In this document: piece after piece, positions 12,485-24,030 of the stretch | Numbering within the stretch: the first letter of the stretch is position 1 | How the letters are laid out: each line of letters starts with the position of its first letter | Origin: Athripsodes cinereus | Lineage: Eukaryota > Arthropoda > Insecta > Trichoptera > Leptoceridae | Reading direction: 5' to 3' | Assembly (NCBI GenBank): GCA_947579605.1 | Contig: OX388312.1 | Coordinates: forward strand, 26,435,313 to 26,499,312 | DNA: 64,000 bases | The notes under the pieces: generated by a model | What the model saw: the letters and a program-made list of their open reading frames with translations, nothing else | Databases searched by the model: none | Told to the model about the DNA's origin: nothing | Program-made: the position numbers and the translations under genes

Positions 12485-12559
12485 GACAAGGGGAAGAAGA
12501 TGTATGTATGTAATCATTCATTGATTCTTAGGCGGTACGAAGTTCGCTGGGCCAGCTAG

Positions 12560-13150
12560 TTTTTATTATAAAGCAATCAACTTTATTTTTCTAAATATAA
12601 CGAAAACGCTGAAAACTATCACCATAATAGTAGCCAGGTATAATTTTGTTACAAAACTGAGGTCGTAAAATTTTTACGACCTAATGTTATGTCAACCTTT
12701 TGTCGACGTCCTGGGATTAACCCGAGCCTCGTGAACTAATAACATAATACATAGACAGTGTTACGCTTATTGTGATTAAAAAATCCAATAAACATTTTCA
12801 TTTTGGTTAGTACTATATATTAAGTTATTTATTCAGTACGTTAAAATACCAATGCCATATAAATGCAGAAGACCAAAAATTTTATTACGTTTAATATACG
12901 ATGTACGCGAAATGACTTCCAACTTAATAATAGTTTTAATCCTGTAAAATTGATTACCCATACAACGCATAGCTTACGCTAGTAAACTACATCTGTGGAC
13001 CTATTAATAAATCTACCAAAACTTCTGGAAATCTTTAATTTAATAAGTAGGTATTTTTTTAGTGTTATTTGATTTTAACTTTACTTAATCTGAAAACTTT
13101 AAAGTATATATAATTACATCTGATTACAATATTACTTTGGTTACTTACTG
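12560..13150. other. Unassigned AT-rich stretch
   Basis: Apart from the palindrome at 12660 nothing was recognised. Confidence 0.5.
12660..12682. repeat. Perfect 11-bp palindrome, 1-nt centre
   Basis: AGGTCGTAAAA, one T, then TTTTACGACCT. It lies about 100 bp beyond the Helitron end in unassigned DNA. The role is unknown. Confidence 0.85.
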
Positions 13151-13345
13151 CTAGCCCTCTTCTCTCCACTGCTGGATATAGACCTCTTCAAAACTTTTCC
13201 ACACTTTCCTATCTCGAGCAACACGATACCACTGCTTTCCCATAATCTGGACAATATCGTCAACCCATCTTTTTTGGGGTCTACCTACGCTTCTTCTGTC
13301 CTCCCACGGCCTCCATTCAGTTTTTGGGTAGATGGCGCTCTTGTA
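13151..13345 (-). pseudogene. RTE-like LINE, family D, C-terminal end
   Basis: The minus strand has an open run WRPWEDRRSVGRPQKRW, then VDDIVQIMGKQWYRVARDRK, VWKSFEEVYIQQWREEG and a stop at 13151-13153. All motifs of the family's end are kept (GRPQKRWVDDI, QQW). This copy has no internal stop, unlike the related copy at 7687. The upstream part of the same ORF seems to lie at 13693-13862, displaced by about 350 bp of AT-rich insertion. Confidence 0.85.
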
Positions 13346-13692
13346 GCTGACTGAACCCTGACTTCTCCAATTTTTTAATTAAATTATAATAGTTTATCGA
13401 TTAAGTTTTTATTTATTTTTATTTTTCGACCAAAATAAAGTGTTTTTTTATTTGATAGTTTTGTTTTTTGTGTTTGTTTCTTGAAATTAAGTGATACATT
13501 TTAATAAAGTTAAATCTCATACCTACCTAAATTTGTGACAGTAAAAATAGTTTACATGATTTATATTTTAAAAGTAATAAAAATAAATTTAAGTGACAAA
13601 TAATATTGTGAATGCGCTCTTGAAGTGATTTCATTACAAAAATAGCGCAATATAAGTGATCCAATAATAATAATAATTCAATAATTCTGTAA

Positions 13693-13862
13693 GTTCATCT
13701 GCCATCCTCTCATCTTACCACATGACCGACCCAATGTCATTTCAGCTAGGAGACTTTATCAACAACGTCAACGACTTTTATCTTTTGTCGGATGGTTTCA
13801 TTTCTTATTTTGTCTCTCAAGCTGATACCCAGCATTTGTCTCTCCATGGCACGCTGTACAAA
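13693..13862 (-). pseudogene. RTE-like LINE, family D, upstream piece
   Basis: Minus-strand translation gives VRFVQRAMERQMLGISLRDK, then IRNETIRQKIKVVDVV, a stop, and HWVGHVVR with further stops. The order QRAMER.MLG.SLRD.IRNE...GH is the stretch that precedes GRP..RW.DD in this LINE type, so it probably belonged to the same insertion as 13151-13345. Confidence 0.75.
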
Positions 13863-14515
13863 TCTCACTTTTTACTTTATTAATTACTTTGGTTAATTTA
13901 CAGTTATTGAGTAAAATCACTAATGTGTGTATGTACCTGAACAAACAGTATATACCGGTACCAAGTTTCACTAAAGACAAATCCAAATATCTTCATACTA
14001 TTACTAACTACAAGAGTACTGAGTACCATGCTGGTATTTCCTTTGAAACTATGCAAGCAAACACAAAAGATATTCACACAAAATATTCTATGTGATACTA
14101 CATACTTAGTTATGCATAATACTTTACACATGTAGTTGGATCAAATATATGTATACTTAGTTATAGTACTATTGAAGTTCTGGCAGTAGCGAAATACACG
14201 AGTACATCATCACTCTACTTTGATAGAATCTTGTTGGTAGTTCTAAACTTTAATGATAAAACCAATTTCGTATTAATTATCTCGTTTGATAAGAAGGTTA
14301 CAGATTCAACATATATTATCTTCACAATCATGACAACATCAAACGAAATCCAAATTATTTATCTATGAGGTAGATAGACGAAATTGTAAATTACACATTA
14401 TTATGTACATCGCTTTCTGTCTTTGTCTATGATATATTTCAAAAACACATTCGTACATTTCTCTATTATTTTAAACCATCACAACATTTTTGACAATTAG
14501 TAATACAATAATTAC

Positions 14516-15755
14516 CTTATTATTCCAGGTGGCATCCTGCGCGGCCCTGAGTAAGTCGTACATAGCACAGGCTGCCAGGGCCGTGATTCCTGTTTCCTTG
14601 CTCAGTGTAGCGGCGGCCGCCAACAGGATACAACACAACAGAGCACCGTGACACTTCCACCCCCAACCCCCACATCCCCTACTGTTACACTTGCTACACA
14701 CTCGACCCACCGAACAGTTCACACTACCACTATTATTATCTACTTTGCCCTCGTCAAATTTGCTGTGACATTTGACAGATCCGTTAATCAAACCGTTCTG
14801 ATGATACACTCCGTTAGCGTGATTGGCACTTCCGTTTAACAATCCGTTGCTTACAACACCGTTACAATTTCCATTCACACTCTCCATATGACAACTTCTT
14901 TTTACATCTCCATTGATGGTATTGTTGTTATTATTATTGTTGATGTTAGGAAGAGGTTTCCTTCGGAATTGCCAAGTATTCATTCCACATGATAGAAAGA
15001 ATTTCAATGCGCATATTATTGCTCCGCTTGGACTGAGTTCTTCAACTTTTCCAACCCAATTGCACTGCCTTATGCTGTCTACCAGGTGGAACAATATATT
15101 ATGGTAATTCAGTCGTTCCGCGTTATAAAGAAAGGAGCCTTTACTTCTCGATAATATATCGTTTTCCGCTACGTAACCATTCGTTACAATATGGCCGTTA
15201 GTAGTACCGTTAGCTGTATGCCTCACTGATTTTTTGAGAGTTTTCTTGACCTGGGAAACACCATTTATTCTGAGACATCTTTGCACGCAGCATCCATTTA
15301 ACGATAAATTATTGTGATATTGTGAAGTATAACTTGATAGATCTCGATACTTCACATGTGCTACGTAAACAAGAAAACTCATGAGATAAAAATTACAAGC
15401 AGCTAGATCAGCTCTACCGACTACTCCAGCCACAGCCTCAGTATGGATTGGATGAGAAGCGAATGTTAATCCTGCTATGGCGGAACCAATCTTGGTTTTG
15501 GCTGGTGGAAGTATGGCTCTTGCCACCCGAACGACGAGTGCTGTTGCGAGACAGTGAAGTAGGACGTTGACCAGATGGTATCCCCATGGTTGGAAGCCTC
15601 CCAGTAGGTAGTTGAGACGGAAGGTGAAAACGCAGAGTGGACGATAGGATCCATGGGAGCCACTGTCCGTTAGAGGAGTGCCCCAAAAATCATTCTCTAA
15701 AAGGTTCTTCCATGGTGTGCTTGGAAGAAGGTCTGGGTTGCTGAGAATGGCTCGT
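14516..15755 (-). CDS. TMTC family O-mannosyltransferase, one internal exon (partial)
   Basis: A 413-codon exon of a TMTC-type protein. Known members are multi-spanning ER membrane proteins (GT-C fold plus TPRs) that O-mannosylate cadherin-type proteins. The acceptor ends CTTGTTTCAG at 15756 and the donor is AAG|GTAATT at 14515. The exon enters with one base of a split codon and leaves on a codon boundary. Exon residues 22-70 hold DFWGTPLTDSGSH, SYRPLCVFTFRLNYLLGG and the first membrane segments. HPIHTEAVAGVVGRAD lies near residues 101-116. A second hydrophobic run with LSKETGIT is near residues 370-392. Between them lies about 225 residues rich in Asn-Gly and Cys, including a poly-Asn run, where most family members have a short loop. 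The catalytic acidic loop and the TPRs must be on other exons, which I did not find. It could be TMTC1 or TMTC2; I cannot decide. Confidence 0.88.
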
Positions 15756-17929
15756 CTGAAACAAGCGAAAAAAATAATCATTTATTTTATAAAACAATCA
15801 TTTCACTGTAGGTAAATATCATAAATATTTCAGTTATAACATTCAATGCACAGAAATTTAGCTGATCACTAGATTGAAATTAAAACAACTTTAAAATATT
15901 AAAATCATAATTGTTATTTTTTGGAACACAATTTTTAAAGACCCAAATATTAATGACTATATACACATGACGTTCTTATTTTGTACGTTACATATTTCCT
16001 TTTTATAAATAAAAACATGAAACATCTCAATTACGAAATTTAAGAGCATCATTTACATAATGTTATTATCTTGGGAATAAAAGCCAATTCTAAAAAAACT
16101 TAGCAAAAAATTTAAGACGCAATTTATTTAAAATAAAAAAAATGCCAGTAACATCGTATATAAAACATTGGTTTTGTATTTTTAATTTTCTTCATCTCAC
16201 GTCTGTTTTTACAAAATAATTTTAAAATCAAATTAATCAAAACAAAAGTCTTTTCAAGGTATCACTTAAAATCCTGGGAATAAACCGAGTAAGCCATGCG
16301 TGTGGGTGCTTTGAAGACAAATTCGTAGATTTACTTTTTTCCATTATCGTTATCTTTTCAGAGAACAATGAAAAGTTGATCTGAAGGATTAAAGTAAATA
16401 AAAATAATTAAATTAGATGACATGGAGTCAGATAAAGAGATTATTTTCATTTTATTCCTAGAAATTAAATTATTAATATGAAATACTTTTTCGATTTTAA
16501 ATAAACTACCTAATGCTTTAAAAAAGTGGCGTTGATTAAACCTCTGTTAAAACTCTCATTAAAACTCTGTAAATATTTATATTTTATACATATTTTTATT
16601 TTAAACACAGGATCAAACCTATCACTCGTAAAAAGTAAAGCTTACATTCTTATAAAAAAATCATCCTTTAATTATTTCTTTATCTTCAGAAGTATTGCGA
16701 AAATAATCAATATAATACTAAAAATAAAAATATTTATTTATTGATTTTATGTTTCAAATTATCTTTCTTTAATTTTACAAATAAAACTGTTGTTCCATGG
16801 ACAAAACGCGACATAGACAAATTAACAGCAGAGAAAATTTTAATTGGACATTAATTCAAAATCATGCTTATTATATAATTATGTTCATCAGTAAAGTGCC
16901 ATTACTATCGTTTAAAATCAATTGTATAATATATTTCATATAAGAGATCATGACCGATAGTAATGGATAGATAGATTATTGAAAACGGTCATCAACCACA
17001 GATACTTAACATTTGGTAAAGTTTTATTTTATGATTCAAGAAATCAACAAGATGATGATACTTATTTAATAAACTTGAGCTTTCAAATTAACACTTTGTA
17101 GAGCTGTTGACTAACAACATGACCTCAAAGGTTCGACATTATTTAGTGCAATTTTTTTACAAAATCTTCAACCAAAAGCTGCTGTATAACTTCACCGTGA
17201 AAAGGCAATAAAAATAAAATATTATTTTCGGCAGACACTTAACTATTTCGGAAATTCAAAATGATATTATTTTTCTTCCGTTTCATAAAAGTAAGGAAAA
17301 GATATCGCCATTATTTTACTTCACAAGGTATTCGAAAAGAAAAAAAATTGAGTTATGTTTGAGATTTAAAAGTTGAAATAAAATTACTCTCACAGTAAGT
17401 AAATAAATTAAGTTCTTTTTTGTTTCATAAATCCCAATTTTCACTCTCAAGGTCGTTACACTTTGAACTTACGAACTTACACATTTTGAAAATACATAAA
17501 AATAATAATATCTACCCCCGAAAAACATGTACAAGGAAGCAATACAATATTGTACATACATACATAGTATTATTTAATCCAACTCCCTAACTTAATAATT
17601 AAATACAAAGTTCAAGATTAATGCTGCGAAAACTTTTTTAACACACATCGTTATCCTGTGAATTTATACTTTAGATGGAAAAATTAATAAAAATAGGCTT
17701 TTGCAATGTGTAAATTAAATTCCTTGCGTTATGAATGTAGAAAAGTTTCTTTTTTATGTTTTGTATACTTACGGCAGTTCACGAGTATTAAAATAACGTG
17801 TAGGTATAACTGCGTACCTAGGTTTTGACACCTGTCAATTTTTTTTTATGTAATCCAACCCAATCGTCCTATACCGCTGATACATGGAGCAAATATCAAA
17901 AACCAGCCATTTCCATTCAGATCATGTCC
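15756..17929. other. Probable intron sequence, no exon seen
   Basis: AT-rich DNA upstream (on the minus strand) of the TMTC exon. Its 3' end is defined by the acceptor at 15756-15757. Short ORFs here have no family features. Confidence 0.5.
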
Positions 17930-18080
17930 GTGTCAACCGAGGCATCTCTTTCTGTGACTTTTTGACGCTCTGATGTCATTAAATTATATGGAAAACTGTA
18001 TTGAGATGGAAGGTCATCCAAACCATCGAAAACATTATGGACGGAAGACAGCTCTTTCTCTGGCAATTTCGAATGTTGCC
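17930..18080 (-). pseudogene. LINE fragment, family E, decayed
   Basis: Aligns by eye with 37925-38155 and 40231-40391. Shared blocks include GACGCTCTGATGTC and GGAAGGTCATCC..ACCATCG, the latter corresponding to GAAGGACGTCC..GCCATCG in the other copy. Only the C-terminal part of the reverse transcriptase ORF is represented, on the minus strand, with frame damage. Confidence 0.55.
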
Positions 18081-18344
18081 CTTGACTGAGCATCTGAAGG
18101 AAGATCACATACCTAGGTGCATAATGTACACATACCTATTTCAAACAGGGTAGACCAGTCGTCAATAAACTCACCTTGTGAACGAGATTTTGTAGGTTCT
18201 ATATACGGGGTGAACAGATTGTTTCCGTCTGCTTTCAAAATTAAATCGATATCAAAATTAAACCTTATATGGTTTAAAATCATGTAATTATGTATTATAC
18301 TTGTAATTCTGTCTTGATTGTGACAAATATCAAACACGTGCGAA

Positions 18345-18425
18345 GTATGCAGAGGTTCTGGAGGCGGCAATGCACAGGGATCTTTGAAGGAAGTGAATAG
18401 GTGCTATAGAACCCTAACCCAACTA
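18345..18425 (+). pseudogene. RTE-like LINE scrap
   Basis: The plus frame reads VLEAAMHRDL, stop, RK, stop, IGAIEP, stop, PN. It aligns with VLEAAADRDLWRRYLGAMGPRPN at 12338-12484. Two of the three stops replace Trp or Arg/Tyr positions. Confidence 0.6.
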
Positions 18426-19745
18426 CCACGAAGAGAAGAAGAGGCGTGTTTATAATACACTTATTTATATTATTTAACATCTTAAATTCAAACTGATTTT
18501 TTTTAAATGTCAAATATGTAAGCTCCTGTCATATTCTACGTTGACGATTTGTTCTATTATATGTAAAGACGATGATAAGTCTCTCTTGTTTTGTATGAAC
18601 TTACACAGAACTAAGGTATAACAAGACACATAACTAATAATATAACTAAGGTAGGTATGGATGTATTATTATGGAGCTTGAACATATCCCACACGTAATA
18701 TATATAATTACCTATTCATGTTCTTCAAGTTACGACGTGAATAATTAAAGGCGTTTACAAAATTAACGCCACCTAAATTAATTTAATTATTATAATAATC
18801 ATCATCATCAACAGTACCAGAAAGATTGAGGCTACTTCTGACGCCGGTTGTCTTATTCTGGAGTCCTCACTTGGATATTTTAATTTGTGTTATTTTCTAA
18901 AGGTTGTCTGAAAGAGATTGCTTATGTAGGAAAAACTGGTTTTTGGAAATGGCTTAAGTAGGAAAAACTACTTTTTGTGGGATATTTTACATACATATGT
19001 TCTAGTCTTATTTTGTATTAATTTTACAAATATTCCAATTGGATCCATCAAAAATAAGCTGTGGTCTCTAATAAGAAAACGGTCTCAAGAGCATGACAAT
19101 GTTAAGGGCATTCACAATATTACAATAACGCTCCATATTGGATTATTTAAGATTACCATGTTAATTGTTATGAACTAAAAAAAATATCGTTACCACGGTT
19201 TCAGTGAAGATTCGACTGAATTTGATTTTCATATAAAACAATCAACATATAGTTATCTAAAATAACCAAATATCGAGAGTATTATCCAATATTAGCTTAG
19301 TTACAATTTCAACTTAATGACTATCGCAGTTTATTCTCACGAATAGATAATAACTTATGTTTCTAAGATTACATTCGAATCACACCAGAAACATAAAAAT
19401 GCCATCATGATGTAGATATAAAACTTGTTAAAAAAGTGTGCAGATAAAAAATATTTGCAAAAGGGCCAAGATCGGAGAACATGAAATGAAGGAGCCATTT
19501 ATTAATAGTTGAGGGCGAATTAATGATTTGGTATAACATATCACTTACGCGAATAGGTTAAGAAGAAGTATATACTAAATATAGGGTTCTAGATAAAATC
19601 CACATCGGGAACTGCTCACCAGTTCTATCGCAACCATCATCAACAATCAAGGATCACATCATACAACCTTGTAATGTGTACATTGTGTACTGTTTAATTA
19701 AACAGTTGAGTTATACCAAAATGACCTTAAAATGTTACGCGTAAA

Positions 19746-19775
19746 GAGGTCGTGTTCGTTTAGCAGCACGACCTC
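19746..19775. repeat. 9-bp inverted repeat
   Basis: GAGGTCGTG and CACGACCTC are separated by 12 bases. The arm shares AGGTCGT with the palindrome at 12660. No further context is visible. Confidence 0.75.
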
Positions 19776-20416
19776 GATACATTCTTCAAACCACAGACGG
19801 TATTGTTACTTCTGTCGGTACTACCCTTTGTGAAATGTTTCGTGTCCAAATTTGCATTCATTATTTGTTTTGGCTTACCAAAGATCGCCCCTGGTTTCTA
19901 ACATTGTTGAGCACACTCTGGAAATTACATACATAGTACGGGAGAATAATCACACTCGCTTTACTCACCTCTCCTTCTCACTGTTACTTATTATTATAAC
20001 ACTATTTTAAATAATTTCACTAACACACTGAGTGATTTTCAAGAGGCAGGCCAATTTTAATACTTATTTAAATGGGAATCTTTTACTCAACTTGTTTATG
20101 TTTAATTATTTTCAAGGGAATGAGTGTACCTATATATTGATAAACTTAGCAAAAGATAGGTATGTCGAAATTTATGGGTATGAATTATTTTAAATGCTAA
20201 ATGGTTCCACGTTTTATCTTAGTAAAACAATAAAAATTAAATACATTACTTCCACAATGACTTTACTTGAACTTCAACCAATTACCGACGGTCGTCAATA
20301 TTATCTATATATAGTCGTCTTAAAAGATAATCAACATTCACACTTCTGACCGAGTAATCAAACCCAGTTTCTCCCGCAAGATTTTTCTTTCTGAAAATTT
20401 AAGTTAAATATTATTG

Positions 20417-20500
20417 TGTAAAAAATAAAGCTGGTAAACAGCGCAGCGGTAAAATTCGAAAGCATAACCTCTAGATTTAAAGTCTCGTCTGTGATCTGGA
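20417..20500 (-). repeat. Possible tRNA-like SINE remnant
   Basis: On the minus strand the patch contains CTTTCGAATTTTACC, which resembles a degenerate B box, followed by CGCTGCGCTGTTTACCAGC. No second copy was found in the window, so this rests on shape alone. Confidence 0.25.
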
Positions 20501-20916
20501 AATAAATATAATAAAACTCCTGCTCCTATGAACAACTCCATTATGCAATAGTAGACGGAATGAGTGTTTGTTCTCTCTCCCAAATAACTTGCTTGTACCA
20601 TGTTGTGCAAATAGCACACACAAGTTTCCTTTTCGTAAATAAAGTACAATAACGCTTTACAATTTACTATGAATCTGATTAAATTTCTCTCAGAAACACA
20701 CCACGTAGGTATTTACTATACTTTCTCTAACTAGTCTCAAAGACATTGGTCAAAATAATGACTATTGGGTTCCGAGTTTTACCCCATGATATTTTATCAT
20801 AGAGAAATTATAAATAAAATAATGTTTACCATGTTTTTGGAAACTCATACAAATCTTATTATTTAAATATTTATTTTTCAATAGACAATTGAAGACGTTT
20901 TTTAATGAATTTAGAT

Positions 20917-21050
20917 TATAATAATAATAATAATAATAAAAATCTTTATTGCACAAAAAGACAAACATTATTAAAACACAAACATTGCAGAACCAGACAA
21001 ATAAATTTGTGCAATGGGCGAGTTTATCGCAGAAGCGCGATATCTTCCAA
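20917..21050 (-). repeat. LINE 3' tail, family C
   Basis: On the minus strand this ends GCAATAAAGA followed by a (TTA)n tail, seen on the plus strand as (AAT)n at 20918-20940. It contains GAAGATATCGCGCTTCTGCG, then ATAAACTCGCCCATTG, and matches the tail at 3529-3680. AATAAA just before the tail fits a LINE transcript end. Confidence 0.65.
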
Positions 21051-21055
21051 CTAGA

Positions 21056-23213
21056 TTCATATGAAACTCAAATTATCCAAAAAGTCTTGCAGCAGACAGT
21101 ATTATTTGTGTCGATGTCAGTAAAGGAAAGAAGAGGAACGTTTGTAAAAATAAAAATAACAATAAAAAGATATTAAAATTTATTGAAAAATTGTGATTTT
21201 TTATCACATTAAATTCAATTGCGACTTTCATGAGATGAAACTGAAAATAAGTAAAAGACATTTTTTATGTATCCTTGCGATTACAAAAGAAGCATTAGAG
21301 TATATTATGCAGAGTAAAATTCAGATTACATACTTAGGTAAAACTCAATAGCAAAGCAAACTATCAGTCTGATACTAAGCTTGGATTAAAAAGAACATTT
21401 AAATTACCTATCTGGTTCGTAATACTTTGCTTTTATGTCATGAAAAGAATGAAACGTACCATGAATATATCCAAACGCAAACCCACACAAGAAAAAACTG
21501 TTTGTGAAATACATAATAATATCAAAACGGGGAAAAGTTCTCTTTCATGAAAAGCTGAAACAGGAAAAGATAAGAACATCAAAAGCTTGAAAACTGAATC
21601 CAGCAGCAACGAATAACGAATAGACGGATGGACTCCACCGGACAGAGAAAACTTTAACTAAGTAGGCTGTAAAAAGAGCACAATTTTATTATTTTCTCTG
21701 TTTTCCTTTCTATTTATATTATTACCGTTATTATTCTCAAACACGAGAAAGCACTTTGATGTCCACTACTTCATACTGAAACGTTCCCCATATGAAAGTA
21801 AAGCAGGAATGGAAATTTACATATTTGCTATCTTCAATTAGTTTGAATACAAATAATTGTTTGGACAACAACAACGTGTGCTCAACGTTTTTGAAATGAT
21901 TGTTACTTAATCTAAAAATTTGATACATACTACACTCAAACCGCTTCATTTTTCAAAATCAAATTTTACCGTACGCTATTCTCGTTTGGCACTTAATCTC
22001 TCAGACTTTCGTCTCAATGATCTTATTTCATAAAACAATAACAAAAGTTATAGAGAAATTTGAATAAGTCATTAGGTAATATCAAAAAATTATACACCTA
22101 TATCATTGGTGAATTAAAAAATAAATATCTTTTTTTTTAAAAAGAGTACCTACTTTAAAAATAACTATCTATCACCATGAAATAGCTTTATTCGTGAAGT
22201 TAAACTTCAACACGAAAAATCGGACCCGGGTTCTCTCAAAAGTTCAAGAATCTACCATCAGGGTACCGATTACTTATATGCCACCAATTAAACATTTAAA
22301 ACATTTAAATAAACTAAAAAAAGTTATTCAGTTGTAGACTTGGATGATAGATAAGATGATTTTATAAATAAATTTTGATTTTGAATAATACCTACGCTTC
22401 ATTTTGATTATTGTAATAACGAACATCTACTTAGTAAAGTCAGTCGAACAATTGAATTTTATGAAGAAATTAATGTTTACATAATCTAAGTAAAAATTAT
22501 ACAACACCTCTTCAATAACATGATCACGTCATAAGGAAGACTTTCAAGACTTTATATACACTTTGAACTTTAGCGGTGATTATGTCACGTCAAAATAAAA
22601 ACCGTCAAGAAATAATAACTTAAAAACAAATTATGTGACGAACTTCAACGATTTACGCAATTTTAATTTGAGTGAAAATTAATACAGGCATTTTTTTTCT
22701 CATGTTTGACAGCTAGGATCTAGGCATCAAAATAACTCCAATTGTGCATAATCATGAGCATAATGCATCTTTGTAATCAACTAATGGATTTTTGATATGT
22801 TTTGATTTTATTTACTTCCACTGTGTTAATGTTTATATATTTTGGTTTTATATGTATACTTGGTTATATTATTATGTGAACGATATTAATTTGTAAACCT
22901 TTATTGTCAATGGCTAATGTGCCGTTTATGATGAGTAAATAAGTAAATAAATAAATAAATAATATGACTGAACACCAAAAATACTCCAGCAGGTGTGAAA
23001 TGTACTTTTCAGCGACACAGTCACTAACACACAATTGGTTCAATAGAAAATAGAAATACTATCGTATTAAATTTTTGTTTTTAACAAAGGTTCATAATGT
23101 GACATGACATACCTAATCACCGTTAAAGTTTACATATATAAAATATTCAGAAGTTTTAATAAAATTATTTTATTTTATTGTTATTCAATACATTTTTTAC
23201 TAAAATTTCCCTA
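21056..23213. other. AT-rich DNA with a possible LINE tail
   Basis: No gene is seen. Around 22890-22962 there is a (TAAA)n run preceded by GGCTAATGTGCCGTTTATGA. This looks like the end of another LINE, and a similar GGCTGTTTAGCCGT plus (TAAA)n occurs near 50950-50990. Confidence 0.45.
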
Positions 23214-23458
23214 AGCCGTGGAGCACTCGGTAATGAATTGATTTTCCACTTTTTCTCGTAATTTTTCGAGTATCTCGTAGAAGGCAGGTGTTCAAAAAAA
23301 TAATGAAACGTCACATCTTAAATTCAGCAATGAGGTTCGCCAGTTTGCCACCCACCCTGAATGTCTATTTATTGACACGGAGAGAACAGCGTGCATTTTT
23401 ATTACATGCAGCTGATCTGCTGGCTACCCCACAAGTGGGATATGCCGAAATGGTATAG
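23214..23458 (+). repeat. Family A retroposon, near full-length
   Basis: Runs from CCGTGGAGCACTCGG at the 5' end, through TTTTTCGAGTATCTCGTAGA, AGGCAGGTGTTC, CATCTTAAATTCAGC and CACCCTGAATGTCTA, to CCCCACAAGTGGGATATGCC and a final GGTATAG. Its length is close to the 258-bp complete copy at 41222-41479. The tail is short and no clear target duplication was found, so it is older than that copy. Confidence 0.8.
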
Positions 23459-23552
23459 ATACCTAGATATATGTCACACTTGAATAATAAATATGCAACA
23501 CGACCTAAGACTACTGGCTACCCTGAAATGACACAAACATTATCACAAAGTA

Positions 23553-24030
23553 AGAATTTGGACTTTGTCATTATTCTAGTCTTCTCCATTTTCCTTTATG
23601 GAGCTAAAACATGGACGTTAAGATTCAATGAAAGACACAGAATAGATGATTTCGAGATGTGGTGTTGGAGAAGGTTGCTACGCATACTATGGACGGCCCT
23701 CAGAACGAATGTGTCAATCTTGACTGAGCTCCAGATAAAGACTCGATTGTCTGTAATATGTCAAAGACGTATATTAAGCTTATTCGGACATATTATAAGA
23801 CGTGAGCCAGACAATCTGGAAAGAATAATATTTTGTCTGGTGGATTCGAAGGAAGAAGAAGCAGGGACCGAATACCAACAAGATGATCAGATCATGTGAG
23901 AGATGCTGCAGGGGGTACAATGTGTGAGGCGTTTAAGCAGGCGGAGGACAGGGCACGGTAGAGGAGCTTGTCGCTTGGTTGGGGTGATGGTGGTCACGAT
24001 CCTCAGCATTGAGGGACCGACTTAGAAGAA
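23553..24030 (+). pseudogene. RTE-like LINE reverse transcriptase, C-terminal fragment
   Basis: Reads VFSIFLYGAKTWTL, then FEMWCWRRLLRI, TNVSILTELQIKTRL, RRILSLFGHIIRREPDNLE. After a frame change near 23850 it continues RDRIPTR, stop, SDHVRDAAGGTMCEAFKQ, AEDRAR, stop, RSLSLGWGDGGHDPQH, stop. Both internal stops in the second frame replace the expected Trp (TGA and TAG). The element ends soon after, as RTE-type ORFs usually do. Family A lies immediately upstream in the same orientation. Confidence 0.85.

Larger units (their letters stand above)
10819..12559 (+). mobile_element. Non-autonomous Helitron carrying nested repeats
   Basis: The 5' end TCTAATATATAAAAGGAACT, the following CTTATAACTCAAGAATGGCTG and an ACCGATTTGAATGA stretch match the usual start of lepidopteran Helitrons (recalled, not searched). 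The 3' end is CTAG at 12556-12559, preceded by a CGAAGTTCG mini-hairpin. The flanks are A on the left and T on the right, as expected for insertion between A and T. No Rep/helicase ORF is present. An internal direct repeat of about 62 bp recurs at 10976-11037 and 11354-11415 (it includes AAGAAAATTATTTACGC). The interior holds a SINE, a foldback and an RTE fragment. Confidence 0.75.
18426..20911. other. AT-rich DNA, no gene seen
   Basis: Contains a hairpin at 19746-19775 and a possible SINE-like patch on the minus strand at 20417-20500. No exon-like ORF was recognised. Confidence 0.5.

Noticed and set aside
15438..15686. Alternative minus-strand ORFs inside the TMTC exon
   Set aside because: Other frames of the same exon. 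Only the long frame carries conserved TMTC motifs and agrees with the splice sites.
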